DNA of 64,000 nucleotides from Mycobacterium sp. GA-1199 (GCF_001500045.1 NZ_LQIX01000055.1:124001-188000), one strand, 5' to 3'; positions 42,554-51,931 are shown, counted from the stretch's first letter. Notes: a model not told the origin generated them from the sequence alone. Numbers and translations are program-made.

Positions 42554-44188
42554 CTACTCCACCCCGATCAGCAGCGCATCGCCGCGGTGGCCGGTGTGGT
42601 AAGTCACCAGTTCGACGCCGAGGTGCCGGTCGTGCACGTGCTCGGAGAGTGCGGCGGCAACACCCTCGTCGACCCCGGCGCCGGTGAGGACCGTGACGAG
42701 TTCACCACCGGCGGCCAGCAGCAGGTCGATCAGCCCCGCTCCCGCCGCGCTCAGGTCCTCACCCACGATCAGCACCTCGTCGCCGGAGATGCCCAGGCCG
42801 TCGCCCGGCTTGCACATCCCCGCCCAGGTGAGCGCTTCTTCGGTGGCGATCCGCACGGATCCGTGCCGGGCCCCGGCGGCCGCCCTGGCCATGGTGTATC
42901 CGTCGTCGACGGCCTGGCGCGCGTCGTCATGGACCGCCAGCGCCGCCAAGCCTTGAACCATGGACGCCGTGGGTACGGGTACCACGTCCACACCCCAGCC
43001 CATCGCGGCTGTGCACCCGGCGACCAGTTCTTCGGCGGCGACGTATCCGTTCGGCAGGATCATCGCCTGGCCTGCGTCGGCGTTGACCAGCGCGTGGAGC
43101 AGTTGCTTGGCGCGCACCGGCGCGTCGTCCTCGAGTCGCAGCACGTGGGCGCCCTCGGCCGCGAACAACTCCTCGGCGCCCTGCCCGTCGACGACGGCGA
43201 GCACCGCCCGTCCACGCGACCACGACCCGACAGGGCGGGCGCCGGCGCCGGTGAGGGCGGTGATCTGGATGCGGCTTGTCGCGCCCACCGCGAGGCCCGC
43301 CTCGACGGCGGCGCCGGCGTCATCAGCATGCACGTGCACCGAGTAATGGCCGCTGCCGTCAGAGGGGGCGGCGATGGCCACCGAGTCACCCAGCGCGTCG
43401 AGGTCGTTGCGCAATTTCTCGACCCCCGCCGCATCACATCCACTGAGCAGGTACATCACCTCGAACTGTGGCGCCGCGACGACCCGGGCGGTACCGGAGT
43501 CGGCGGGCGGCCGCGCAGAGACGTACTCCGGCCTCCGCGGGGCGCTGTCGGTCAGTGTCGTGCTCATCGCGTCCAGCAGTACCAGCAGGCCGCGGCCCCC
43601 CGCGTCCACCACGCCCGCGCGCGCCAACACGTCGAGTTGGCCGGTGGTCCTCTCCAGTGACTGCGCCGCGGCATCCGCGGCCTTGCACACGACGTCGGGC
43701 AGTTCGGCGCCGTCGGTCGAAGCCTGCTCGGCGGCCTCGGCCGCATCCTGGAGCACGGTGACGATGGTCCCCGGCACGGCCTCGCCCATCGCCCGAATCA
43801 CCAGCACCACGGCGTGGCGAAGTGCGGCGGCGAACAGCGGGCCGTCCACCCGGTCGAGACCACCGCGCAGGTCGGCCGAGGCTTCCGCGGTGACCTCGGC
43901 CAGCGCGCGCAGGATTTGGGACAGGATCACCCCGGAGTTGCCGCGCGCCCCGTGGATGGCGCCGCGCGCCAGCGCCGCAGCGACCTCGGCGACGTCGCGG
44001 GCGCCGGCCAGGGCGTCGGCTTGCGCCCACGCCGAACGCATCGTGAACAGCATGTTCGTGCCGGTGTCAGCGTCGGCGACCGGGAACACGTTGAGCCGGT
44101 TGATCTCGTCGGTGTGGGTGATGAGGTCACCGACCGCGGTGTGCGACCACTTCTGCAGGGTGAAGGCATCGAGCAGTCGAGCCGACAT
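42554..44188 (-). CDS. DAK2/DhaL domain protein, FakA-like fatty acid kinase
   Basis: A 544-residue protein. The N-terminal DhaL/DAK2 domain has the metal-binding aspartates in NVFPVADADTGTNML and the nucleotide-contact segment HGARGNSGVILSQILRAL; the C-terminal DegV-like half (EVMYLLSGCDAAGVEKLRN onward) is typical of FakA, which phosphorylates fatty acids bound by FakB. In M. tuberculosis H37Rv the gene is split into Rv2974c and Rv2975c; here it is intact. Upstream of recG by 2 bases, divergent from rpmB. Confidence 0.88.
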   Translation of the reverse strand: MSARLLDAFTLQKWSHTAVGDLITHTDEINRLNVFPVADADTGTNMLFTMRSAWAQADALAGARDVAEVAAALARGAIHGARGNSGVILSQILRALAEVTAEASADLRGGLDRVDGPLFAAALRHAVVLVIRAMGEAVPGTIVTVLQDAAEAAEQASTDGAELPDVVCKAADAAAQSLERTTGQLDVLARAGVVDAGGRGLLVLLDAMSTTLTDSAPRRPEYVSARPPADSGTARVVAAPQFEVMYLLSGCDAAGVEKLRNDLDALGDSVAIAAPSDGSGHYSVHVHADDAGAAVEAGLAVGATSRIQITALTGAGARPVGSWSRGRAVLAVVDGQGAEELFAAEGAHVLRLEDDAPVRAKQLLHALVNADAGQAMILPNGYVAAEELVAGCTAAMGWGVDVVPVPTASMVQGLAALAVHDDARQAVDDGYTMARAAAGARHGSVRIATEEALTWAGMCKPGDGLGISGDEVLIVGEDLSAAGAGLIDLLLAAGGELVTVLTGAGVDEGVAAALSEHVHDRHLGVELVTYHTGHRGDALLIGVE

Positions 44189-44327
44189 GCTTAACCTCCG
44201 CAGAAATGTGACGCTTGACGCACCCCGCCGTGCCGGTCAGCCTAGCGATCAGACCTGACAGCCTCGGCACGACGTTCTCGCCGCTCGGTAGGCTGATGCG
44301 GGCCCGCACGCACCGCGGGCCAGCATT

Positions 44328-44356
44328 TTGGCGTTCGCTGCGGCTGCCGGTATTCT
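44328..44356 (+). promoter_or_regulatory. rpmB promoter
   Basis: TTGGCG (44328-44333), 17-base spacer, TATTCT (44351-44356): a near-textbook sigma-A promoter. It would start transcription near 44363 and leave a leader of about 70 bases ending in the GAGGAG ribosome site before rpmB. Confidence 0.7.
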
Positions 44357-44434
44357 GGTCAGGTTGTCGGGTCGAGCCGCGCCGGTCGCGGCGCCGCGAC
44401 CCGGACCCCACGTACTGATCTGAGGAGTTCTCAT

Positions 44435-44629
44435 ATGGCTGCCGTGTGCGATATCTGCGGGAAGGGACCCGGCTTCGGCAAGTCGGTCTCGCACTCCCAT
44501 CGCCGGACCAGCCGTCGCTGGGATCCCAACATCCAGACCGTGCGCGCCGTGACCCGCCCCGGGGGCAACAAGCAGCGCATGAACGTGTGCACTTCGTGCA
44601 TCAAGGCCGGAAAGGTCTCGCGCGGCTGA
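44435..44629 (+). CDS. rpmB: 50S ribosomal protein L28 (zinc-ribbon form)
   Basis: A 64-residue large-subunit protein, MAAVCDICGKGPGFGK to IKAGKVSRG. Two CxxC pairs (CDIC and CTSC) show the zinc-binding C+ form. Mycobacteria also encode a C- L28 under zinc control, so this is the zinc-replete paralogue. The ATG follows a GAGGAG ribosome site at the usual distance and has its own promoter. Confidence 0.96.
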   Translation: MAAVCDICGKGPGFGKSVSHSHRRTSRRWDPNIQTVRAVTRPGGNKQRMNVCTSCIKAGKVSRG

Positions 44630-44674
44630 CACGCGGGCGATTGCCGCGGTCGGCGACCGGGTAAGCCGTGCTGC

Positions 44675-45004
44675 ATGACCTCTCGTGCAGCAGCAAGATC
44701 CACCCTGATCGCGCTGGCGTCCGGATGTGCGCTAGCCCTTCTGACCGCGTGCGCCGGCGGCGACTCCGCCGGCGACGAGACCACCACCACGACAACGCCG
44801 ACCACCACGTCGGTGGAGGTGACGGTGGAGACCAGTGCGCCGGAGACCACCACACCGGCGCCGGAACTGCCGGCCACCACCACCGAGGGCGGGGGCGCTG
44901 ACGGGGGCACCGTCGAGGTTCCGGTCCCCGACGTGCCGTCACCCCCGGCGATTCCGTCTCCTCCGCCGATCCCCTCGCCGCCGCCGATCCCCGGCGTCGG
45001 ATAG
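44675..45004 (+). CDS. small Thr/Pro-rich putative lipoprotein
   Basis: A 109-residue protein with a lipoprotein signal: hydrophobic segment about residues 10-24 and a lipobox LTAC with cysteine 26. The mature part is low-complexity: a Thr-rich stretch (DETTTTTTPTTTS) followed by Pro/Gly repeats (PSPPPIPSPPPIPG). No enzyme domain; it may be a surface spacer. It lies 45 bases after rpmB on the same strand and converges with ung. The product being real rests on the signal and codon bias only. Confidence 0.65.
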   Translation: MTSRAAARSTLIALASGCALALLTACAGGDSAGDETTTTTTPTTTSVEVTVETSAPETTTPAPELPATTTEGGGADGGTVEVPVPDVPSPPAIPSPPPIPSPPPIPGVG

Positions 45005-45006
45005 CT

Positions 45007-45690
45007 CTAGGGAAGCCGCCAGTCGATCGGCTCGGCGCCCATCTTCTCGAGCAGTTCGTTCGCGCGGCTGAACGGTCGCGAGCCGAAGAAGCCGCGCGAG
45101 GCCGACAGCGGTGACGGGTGCGGCGACTCGATCGCCACGCAGTCGGCGTCGTCCAGCATCGGTTTGAGCGTCGAGGCGTCGCGACCCCACAGCACCGCGA
45201 CCAACGGCTGCCCACGTGCGACCAGCGCGCGAATCGCGCACTCGGTCACCGCTTCCCAGCCCTTACCGCGATGCGACGCGGGATTTCCGGGTCGAACGGT
45301 GAGCACCCTGTTGAGCAGCATCACCCCGCGCTCGGCCCAGGGCGTCAGGTCACCGGTGGCCGGTGCGGCGTAGCCGAGGTCGCTTCCGTACTCCTTGAAG
45401 ATGTTCTCCAGGCTGCGCGGCAGGGGCCGCACCTCGGGCGCCACGGAGAAACTGAGGCCGACGGCGTGACCGGGCGTCGGGTACGGATCCTGCCCGACGA
45501 TCAGCACCCGCACCCTGTCCATCGGAAAAGTGAACGCGCGCAACACGTTCTGGCCCGCAGGCAGATACCCGTTTCCGGCGGCCAGCTCGGCGCGCAGGAA
45601 CTCGCCCATCTGCGCGACCTGGCCCGCGACCGGCTCCAGAGCCGTGGCCCAGCCCTGCTCGACGAGTTCGTGCAGCGGCCGCGCCGTCAT
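45007..45690 (-). CDS. ung: uracil-DNA glycosylase
   Basis: Removes uracil from DNA. The 227-residue family 1 enzyme has the catalytic GQDPYPTPGHAVGLSF motif (Asp) and the C-terminal SPHPSPLSASRGF motif (His and minor-groove loop). The start MTARPLHELVEQGW overlaps the stop of the DUF1330 gene by 4 bases. Downstream of thiL-DUF1330 on the minus strand. Confidence 0.96.
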   Translation of the reverse strand: MTARPLHELVEQGWATALEPVAGQVAQMGEFLRAELAAGNGYLPAGQNVLRAFTFPMDRVRVLIVGQDPYPTPGHAVGLSFSVAPEVRPLPRSLENIFKEYGSDLGYAAPATGDLTPWAERGVMLLNRVLTVRPGNPASHRGKGWEAVTECAIRALVARGQPLVAVLWGRDASTLKPMLDDADCVAIESPHPSPLSASRGFFGSRPFSRANELLEKMGAEPIDWRLP

Positions 45691-45977
45691 GCCAATCCCT
45701 CGATCAGCATCACCACTGAGTCGGTGCCGGCTCGACGGTCCTTCGAGATCTCCTGGTAGTCGGGCGAGTTGGCCCAGGCCCGAAACGAGGCCTCATCGGG
45801 AAACGACATCAACACGACCTTCTCGCGGTCAGACTGGCCCTCCAGGATCTGCGGAGAGTCGTCGGCCGCGAGCAACGTCCCCGAATACCGGTTGAAGACC
45901 TCCAGGAAACGGGCTTGGTAGCGGTCATAGGCGGCACGGTCCGTGAACCTCAGTTGGGCAATGGCGTACACGGTCAC
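45687..45977 (-). CDS. DUF1330 family protein
   Basis: A 96-residue ferredoxin-like alpha/beta-barrel protein: MTVYAIAQLRFTDRAAYDRY, SGTLLAADDSPQILEG and VVLMSFPDEASFRAWANSPDYQ match the DUF1330 dimeric family. Function unknown; no membrane segment. It lies 15 bases after thiL and its stop overlaps the ung start. Confidence 0.88.
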   Translation of the reverse strand: MTVYAIAQLRFTDRAAYDRYQARFLEVFNRYSGTLLAADDSPQILEGQSDREKVVLMSFPDEASFRAWANSPDYQEISKDRRAGTDSVVMLIEGLA

Positions 45978-45992
45978 GAGTCGACACCCTAA

Positions 45993-46946
45993 CTAGTCGA
46001 ACGACTGCCACCCGGGATTCCCCTGCCACGCCGCGCCGTCGACAAAGACCCGCCCAGGACCGTCCTGCACGCGGCCGATCGCCCGCCACCGGGGCGGCGG
46101 CGGACCTGGGAAGGTCGCGACCAGCGCATGGTCCTCCCCGCCACCGAGGACCCACGCCCACGCATCGGCACCCACCGCTTCGGCGGCGCCGGCGAGCTCG
46201 TCGCGGTCAGCGGTCAATGCCGCGGTCGACAGGTCGATGCCGACACCGGAGGCCTCAGCGATGTGACCGAGGTCGGCCAACAGACCGTCGGACACGTCGG
46301 TCATCGCGGTGGCGCCGCTTTCGGCGGCGATGCGGCCCTGACCATAAGGCGGCCTCGGCGCCACATGGCACTGACGAAGCTCGTCGAAACGCTGAAAACC
46401 GTTGCGCCACAAATCGAATCCAGCGGCCGAACGACCGATGTCGCCGACGATGGCCACCACCTCACCGGGTCGCGCCCCGCTGCGGCGCACCGGCTCACGG
46501 CCGCCGAGGTCACCGAGCGCCGTCACCGAGATCACCCATTGCGACGCGCTGACGAGGTCGCCGCCGACGATGCCCGCGCCCATCGACTCGGCTTCGCGCC
46601 ACATGCCGTCGGCGAGTTGCAGGGCTTGGGCAGCCGGCGTATCCGGGGGCGCTCCGAACGCGACCACGAAGGCGGTCGCGCGTGCGCCCATCGCCTCGAT
46701 GTCGGCGGCGTTCTGTGCGATCGCCTTGCGCCCCACGTCATGAGGTGTCGACCAGTCCAGCCGAAAGTGACGCTCGGCCACCAGCATGTCGGTGCTCACG
46801 ACCGTCTTTCCGTCGGGCGCGAACAGCACCGCGGCGTCGTCACCGGGCCCCAGCGCGACGGCGCCCGGCTGGCGCCGCCCGGACACCAATCGCCGGATCA
46901 CCGCGAACTCGCCCATTTGCGCCAGGGTTTCGGCATCGGACGCCAT
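45993..46946 (-). CDS. thiL: thiamine-monophosphate kinase
   Basis: Last step of thiamine diphosphate synthesis. The 317-residue protein shows LGPGDDAAVLFAPDG near the N terminus, STDMLVAERHF, AQNAADIEAMGA, GGDLVSA and the SDGLLADLGHIA motif of the PurM-like ATP-binding fold. The ATG at 46946 (MASDAETLAQMGEF) is preferred; 20 further codons of open frame upstream are unconserved. Divergent from the Lrp-type gene. Confidence 0.94.
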   Translation of the reverse strand: MASDAETLAQMGEFAVIRRLVSGRRQPGAVALGPGDDAAVLFAPDGKTVVSTDMLVAERHFRLDWSTPHDVGRKAIAQNAADIEAMGARATAFVVAFGAPPDTPAAQALQLADGMWREAESMGAGIVGGDLVSASQWVISVTALGDLGGREPVRRSGARPGEVVAIVGDIGRSAAGFDLWRNGFQRFDELRQCHVAPRPPYGQGRIAAESGATAMTDVSDGLLADLGHIAEASGVGIDLSTAALTADRDELAGAAEAVGADAWAWVLGGGEDHALVATFPGPPPPRWRAIGRVQDGPGRVFVDGAAWQGNPGWQSFD

Positions 46947-47065
46947 GTCACCTCCCGTCGCGGCCGCACTTTGTCCGTTCCGTGCCGGCCTGAACACCGG
47001 CCGCACCTGCGGTACGTTAAGCGCCTGCGGCGTGGAGTCTATGCAGCGATGTGGAGGAACAGCGG

Positions 47066-47308
47066 GTGGTCGAGGCTTTCATGCTGATTCAGACCGAGGT
47101 GGGCCGCGCCGAGGTCGTCGCCAGACAACTCGCCGCGCTACCCGGCGTGGTGTCCGCGGAGTCCGTGACGGGACCGTATGACGTGGTCGTGCGGGTGGGC
47201 GCCGACACCTTGGCCGATCTCAGAGCCACCGTGGTTCCCAATGTTCAACAGGTGACCGGAATCACGCGAACACTGACCTGTCCGATCGCCAACGGGGTTC
47301 CTCTCTAG
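47066..47308 (+). CDS. stand-alone Lrp/AsnC ligand-binding domain protein
   Basis: An 80-residue RAM/ACT-like domain (MLIQTEVGRAEVVARQL, SAESVTGPYDVVVRV, GITRTLTC) without the DNA-binding helix-turn-helix of Lrp. It may form oligomers that sense an amino acid and act with another protein. The GTG at 47066 follows a GGAGG site at 47053-47057; a GTG five codons upstream is the alternative. Nine bases before the DUF3515 gene. Confidence 0.85.
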   Translation: MVEAFMLIQTEVGRAEVVARQLAALPGVVSAESVTGPYDVVVRVGADTLADLRATVVPNVQQVTGITRTLTCPIANGVPL

Positions 47309-47317
47309 AGTTGGGCC

Positions 47318-47884
47318 GTGGCTTCGCAGACCGGTGACGGGCCCCCACGGGCGCTGCTGATCGCCGCTCTGGTGGTGGCGGTCGCGGCGATCGTGGCGAT
47401 CCTGGTGATCGCCGCGCTGCGCCAGAATCCCGAGCAACAGCAGCCGGTGCCGTTGGTGACGGTGCCCGCCCCACAGGCCACGAACTCCGAATGTGCCGAC
47501 CTCGCCGCCGAACTGCCGGAGAAGCTCGGCGAGCACACCCGCGCACCGCTGGCCGATCCCGCACCCCCCGGTGCGGCAGCCTGGCGGGCAGAGGGCCGGG
47601 GGGAGCCGATCGTGCTGCGCTGCGGCGTGGAACGGCCCGCGGAGTTCGTCGTCGGTGCGCCGGTGCAGGTGGTGGACGACGTGCAGTGGTTCCGGGTGAG
47701 TGAGGTCGGCGTCGACGACGCGGGCGCCGACCAGGCGCGTAGCACGTGGTACGCCGTCGACCGCGGCGTGTACGTCGCCCTGACATTGCCGCAGGGCTCG
47801 GGTCCGACGCCCATTCAGCTGCTGTCCACCGTCATCGCCGAAGCGCTTCCCGCCGAGCCCGTCGTTCCCGCGCCGGTGCGTTGA
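47318..47884 (+). CDS. DUF3515 membrane-anchored protein (Rv2980 orthologue)
   Basis: A 188-residue protein with one N-terminal anchor helix (about residues 12-34) and an external domain. Two conserved cysteines (NSECADLAAELP and VLRCGVERP) may form a disulfide. Family DUF3515 is actinobacterial, of unknown function. Translation starts at a GTG; the preceding gene ends 9 bases upstream so they are probably one operon. Convergent with ddl. Confidence 0.86.
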   Translation: MASQTGDGPPRALLIAALVVAVAAIVAILVIAALRQNPEQQQPVPLVTVPAPQATNSECADLAAELPEKLGEHTRAPLADPAPPGAAAWRAEGRGEPIVLRCGVERPAEFVVGAPVQVVDDVQWFRVSEVGVDDAGADQARSTWYAVDRGVYVALTLPQGSGPTPIQLLSTVIAEALPAEPVVPAPVR

Positions 47885-47920
47885 TCCTGCGCTCAGACCG
47901 TAGATGAGGTGTCTCGCCCG

Positions 47921-49075
47921 TCAGCGCAGACCGGTACCGCGTGTGAGCGCGGTTTCCACCATCGTGGACAGCAAGGTCGGGTAGTCGAGACCGCTCGCCG
48001 CCCACATCTGCGGATACATCGAGATGGTGGTGAAACCCGGCATGGTGTTGAGCTCGTTGATCAGGGGCCCGTCATCGGTGAGGAAGAAGTCGACGCGGGC
48101 CAGCCCCTGACAGTCGATCGCGTTGAACGCCTGAATCGAGAGCCGTCGCACCTCGTCTGCCACGTCGTCGTCGACCTTGGCGGGCACGTCGAGTTCGGCG
48201 GCGTCCTCGAGGTATTTGGTCGCGAAGTCGTAGAAGCCGTCCTCGCGCCCGCGCACGCCGGCGACCCGGATCTCGCCGATCGCGCTGGCCTCGACCCGGC
48301 CGTCGGGGAATTCGAGCACACCGCATTCGAGTTCGCGGCCCGGGACCGCGGCTTCGATGATCACCTTCGGGTCGTGGCGGCGGGCCTGTTGGATCGCCGA
48401 CGGCAGCTGATCCCACGCAGTGACCCGGCTGACCCCGATCGACGACCCCCCTCGTGTCGGTTTGACGAAGACGGGCAGGCCGAGCCGCTCCCGCGCCTCG
48501 AAACTCAGGGTGTCCTGGTGGGGCCGCAGCACCTCGTGATCGCCGATCGGCAGTCCGGCGGCGCCCAGCAGCTTCTTGGTGAACTCCTTGTCCATGCCCA
48601 CCGCGCTGGCCAGTACACCCGCCCCGACGTAGGGCACCCCCGCCAACTCGAGGAGCCCCTGGATCGTGCCGTCTTCGCCGTACGGACCGTGCAGCACGGG
48701 GAACACCACGTCGATCGTCGCCAACATTTCCCCGGCACGCTGGCCGAGCGACATCAGTTGCCCGCCGCGGCCCGGATCGGCGGCCAATGTCAGTTCGGTG
48801 CCCGACGAGGCGGTCACCTCCGGCAGGCGGCCGTCGGTGATTGCGAGGCTGTCCGGCTGCGCGTCGGTCAGCATCCACGCGCCTTCCGGGGTGATGCCGA
48901 CGGGGACGACGTGGAACCGCTGCGGATCGAGATTGCGCAGGATGCTGCCTGCGGATACGCAGGAAATCGCGTGTTCGGAGCTGCGACCGCCGTAGACGAC
49001 GGCAACCCGGACGCGTCCGGTGCTCCGGCCCGATGTCGCCGGCCGGGCGGCTCCGGGATCATGGCGGGCAGTCAC
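47921..49075 (-). CDS. ddl: D-alanine--D-alanine ligase
   Basis: Joins two D-alanines for peptidoglycan. The 384-residue ATP-grasp enzyme has VVYGGRSSEHAISCVSAGS near residue 26, VLHGPYGEDGTIQGLLEL, the ATP loop VKPTRGGSSIGVSRV, and the metal/catalytic end (LARVDFFLTDDGPLINELNTMPGFT). It begins with GTG and an about 20-residue unconserved N terminus. Downstream of the gamma-lyase and gpsA genes on the same strand. Confidence 0.95.
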   Translation of the reverse strand: MTARHDPGAARPATSGRSTGRVRVAVVYGGRSSEHAISCVSAGSILRNLDPQRFHVVPVGITPEGAWMLTDAQPDSLAITDGRLPEVTASSGTELTLAADPGRGGQLMSLGQRAGEMLATIDVVFPVLHGPYGEDGTIQGLLELAGVPYVGAGVLASAVGMDKEFTKKLLGAAGLPIGDHEVLRPHQDTLSFEARERLGLPVFVKPTRGGSSIGVSRVTAWDQLPSAIQQARRHDPKVIIEAAVPGRELECGVLEFPDGRVEASAIGEIRVAGVRGREDGFYDFATKYLEDAAELDVPAKVDDDVADEVRRLSIQAFNAIDCQGLARVDFFLTDDGPLINELNTMPGFTTISMYPQMWAASGLDYPTLLSTMVETALTRGTGLR

Positions 49076-49136
49076 AACCTAGAGAGGCTACCGTCCGCGT
49101 CGTCGGCCGGTGGTCCGGCGATGCCCGGCCGCGGTG

Positions 49137-50240
49137 TCAGCCCAGCGCGTGCTCGATGTCGGCGACCAGGTCGTCGGTGTCCTCGATCCCGAGCGAGATG
49201 CGCGCGAACCCGTCGTTGACGTCGTCGCCCCAGCGGGCGCGGCGGTCCACCGACGTGTGGATTCCGCCGAAGCTCGTCGACGCGATCAGCAGCGCGCTCC
49301 GTTCGACCAGACGGTGCACCGCCGCAGCGTCGGCCAACTCGACGGCGATCAGGCCGCCGAACCGTTTCATCTGCGCGCACGCGATGCGGTGCGACGGATC
49401 GTCGGGCAGGCCGGGATAGCGCACGGTGCGCACGGCACGGTGTGCACGCAGCGCCACGGCGAGCACCGCCGCGTTGTGGCACTGGCGTTCGAACCGCAGG
49501 CCCGCGGTGCCCAGGCTCCGCAACAGCAGCCACGCCTCGAAGGCGCCGAGGATGGCACCGGAGTGCAGCCGTTCACGCTCCACTTGGGCCATCAGGTCGG
49601 TGTGCGCGCTCGCGACGTAACCGGCGAGGAGATCACTGTGGCCCGACAACGCCTTGGTCGCACTGGCGACGACCACGTCGGCGCCCAGCGAAAGCGGTTG
49701 CTGGCCGAAGGGGGTGGCGGTGGTGTTGTCGACGACGAGCGTGGCGCCCCGGCTGCGGCACTGCAGCGCGAGCCGGTGCAGGTCCACGACGTCCAGGCCC
49801 GGATTGGCCGGGCTTTCGGCGAGAACGACATCCGCATCCGTCGATGCCGCGCACATCTCGCCGCTGGCGGCGGCGACCACGGTAACCCCTTGTCCGGCAA
49901 GGTATTCAGAGGCATACCGACGGACCTGATAGTAGCCGTCGGCGGGTACGACGAGCTTGTGCCCCGGCTTGGCCAGCACCCGCAGGACCGAAGTGATCGC
50001 GGCCATCCCTGAACCGAATGCCAGCGCGGACGGGGCACCCTCCAGCTGTGCGAGTGCCGACTCCAGATCGCGCCAGGTCGGATTCGAGCTGCGCCCGTAG
50101 GAGTCCTGTATGTCCGACGGATCGGGCGACAGGTGGAAGGTGGACGCCGGAACCGGTGACGGCGCCACCGCCTGTCCCGGAACAACTTCCGAAGCAACGG
50201 ATTTGACGCTGCGAGTGGAATCGCCGTACTGACCGTCCAT
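49137..50240 (-). CDS. PLP-dependent cystathionine gamma-lyase/synthase family enzyme
   Basis: Cys/Met-metabolism PLP enzyme, 367 residues. The catalytic lysine lies in SATKALSGHSDLL, and the PLP-contact motifs YGRSSNPTW, AFGSGMAAITSVL and VVDNTTATPFGQQP are visible. It most resembles cystathionine gamma-lyases; gamma-synthase or methionine lyase activity cannot be excluded. The ATG follows the gpsA stop by 3 bases, so it is translated with gpsA. Confidence 0.88.
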   Translation of the reverse strand: MDGQYGDSTRSVKSVASEVVPGQAVAPSPVPASTFHLSPDPSDIQDSYGRSSNPTWRDLESALAQLEGAPSALAFGSGMAAITSVLRVLAKPGHKLVVPADGYYQVRRYASEYLAGQGVTVVAAASGEMCAASTDADVVLAESPANPGLDVVDLHRLALQCRSRGATLVVDNTTATPFGQQPLSLGADVVVASATKALSGHSDLLAGYVASAHTDLMAQVERERLHSGAILGAFEAWLLLRSLGTAGLRFERQCHNAAVLAVALRAHRAVRTVRYPGLPDDPSHRIACAQMKRFGGLIAVELADAAAVHRLVERSALLIASTSFGGIHTSVDRRARWGDDVNDGFARISLGIEDTDDLVADIEHALG

Positions 50241-50243
50241 CGG

Positions 50244-51242
50244 TCACTCCGGTTTGGTGCTGCGCCCGAGCAACAAGATGACGGCCTCGTCGACCGAGAG
50301 CCCCCTGTGGCATACCCGGAATACGGCATCGGTCAACGGCATCTCGACGTCGTAGCTCTCGGCCAACGCCAGCACCGATTGGCACGAGGCGACCCCTTCG
50401 GCGACGTGGCCACCGGTGGCGCGCATCGCCGATTCCATCGTGCCGCCCTGGCCCAGACGCAGGCCGAAGGTGCGGTTGCGTGACTGCCCGGATGTGCACG
50501 TCGCGACGAGGTCACCAACCCCGGCCAAGCCGGCGAGCGTGGCGGGCTTGGCGCCCAACGCGATTCCCAACCGCATGATCTCGGCCAGCCCACGGGTGAT
50601 GATCGCGGCCGCGGTGTTCTCCCCCAGTCCGACCCCGGCCGCCATACCGGATGCCAGCGCGATCACGTTCTTGCACGCGCCACCGACTTCGGCGCCGATG
50701 ACGTCGGCATTGGTGTACGGCCGAAAGTACGGCGTGGAAAGGGCCCGTTGCAATGCGACGGCCCGTCCGGAGTCACTGCAGGCGACCACGGTGGCCGCCG
50801 GTTGCTCGTCGGCGATCTCGCTGGCGAGGTTCGGGCCGGAGACCACTGCAACGCGTGCCGGATCGGCGCCGGTCACCTGGACGATCACCTGGCTCATACG
50901 CATGAGTGTGTCGAGTTCGATGCCCTTGGCCAGGCTCACCAGCGTGACTACGTCGTCGATGCGCCCCGACCACTGTTCGAGATTGGCCCGAAGCGTCTGT
51001 GCTGGCACCGCGAACAGCACCGTGCATGCGCCGTCCAGCGCTTCGGCCGCATCGTTGGTCGCCCGTATGGTCTTGGGCAATTCGGTGTCACCGAGATACC
51101 CGGTGTTGCGATGGGTGTCGTTGATCTCGTCGGCTACTTCTTGATGACGCGCCCACAGCATCACCTCGTTGCCCGCATCGGCAAGGACCTTCGCCAGTGC
51201 ACTCCCCCACGCACCGGCCCCCATCACCGCCGCCTCGACCAC
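50244..51242 (-). CDS. gpsA: glycerol-3-phosphate dehydrogenase [NAD(P)+]
   Basis: Makes sn-glycerol-3-phosphate for phospholipids. The 332-residue enzyme starts VVEAAVMGAGAWGSALAKVLADAG with the Rossmann GxGxxG, followed by LFAVPAQTLR, SLAKGIELDT, SGPNLASEIA and the GGACKNVIALASGMAAGVG motif with the catalytic lysine. The GTG at 51242 is chosen over a long unconserved extension. Divergent from fbiD (about 45 bases apart). Confidence 0.95.
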   Translation of the reverse strand: MVEAAVMGAGAWGSALAKVLADAGNEVMLWARHQEVADEINDTHRNTGYLGDTELPKTIRATNDAAEALDGACTVLFAVPAQTLRANLEQWSGRIDDVVTLVSLAKGIELDTLMRMSQVIVQVTGADPARVAVVSGPNLASEIADEQPAATVVACSDSGRAVALQRALSTPYFRPYTNADVIGAEVGGACKNVIALASGMAAGVGLGENTAAAIITRGLAEIMRLGIALGAKPATLAGLAGVGDLVATCTSGQSRNRTFGLRLGQGGTMESAMRATGGHVAEGVASCQSVLALAESYDVEMPLTDAVFRVCHRGLSVDEAVILLLGRSTKPE

Positions 51243-51286
51243 GCCTTCAGCGTAACCCGCGGCCGACTGCTGGCAGGATGACGCAC

Positions 51287-51931
51287 ATGAGTGGGTCACC
51301 TGATGCCGAAATCGCATTGGTGATCGCGGTAAAACGCCTCGCCGCGGCCAAGACCCGGCTGGCCCCCGTCTTTTCCGCATCCACCCGCGAGAAGGTCGTG
51401 CTGGCGATGCTGGTCGACACGATCACCGCCGCGTCGGCGGTCCCCACCATCGGCTCGGTCACGGTGGTCACACCGGACGAAGCCGCCGCCGAGGCCGCGG
51501 GCCGGATCGGGGCGCGGGTGCTCACCGACCCGACCCCCGACGGTCACCCGGACCCGCTGAACAACGCGATCGCCGCCGCCGAAGCCGAAGTCCGGCATGA
51601 GACATCGAACGTCGCTGTGTTGCAAGGCGATCTGCCCGCATTGCAGACCCACGAGCTGACGGCGGCCGTCGCGGCGTCGCGCAAACACCCACGCAGCTTC
51701 GTCGGCGACCGGCACGGCACCGGCACATCGGCGTTGTTCGCGTTCGGGGTCGCCCTGAACCCGCAATTCGGCGCCGACTCCGCTCAACGCCACCGACACT
51801 CCGGCGCGCTCGAGCTGACCGGTGCGTGGCCGGGGCTGCGGTGTGACATCGACACACCCGATGACCTGCTGGTGGCGCGCCGGCTCGGCGTCGGCGCGGC
51901 CACAGCGGCGGCCATCACCGTTTCGAGATGA
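51287..51931 (+). CDS. fbiD: phosphoenolpyruvate guanylyltransferase FbiD (CofC)
   Basis: Activates phosphoenolpyruvate (mycobacteria) for coenzyme F420 synthesis. The 214-residue product matches M. tuberculosis FbiD from MSGSPDAEIALVIAVKRL, with AAKTRLAPVFSA nucleotide loop, VLQGDLPALQT, ADR-like GDRHGTGTSA and GLRCDIDTPDDL. I use the ATG at 51287, which has an AGGATGA site and the M. tuberculosis length; an ATG at 51278 is possible. Precedes ppk. Confidence 0.93.
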   Translation: MSGSPDAEIALVIAVKRLAAAKTRLAPVFSASTREKVVLAMLVDTITAASAVPTIGSVTVVTPDEAAAEAAGRIGARVLTDPTPDGHPDPLNNAIAAAEAEVRHETSNVAVLQGDLPALQTHELTAAVAASRKHPRSFVGDRHGTGTSALFAFGVALNPQFGADSAQRHRHSGALELTGAWPGLRCDIDTPDDLLVARRLGVGAATAAAITVSR

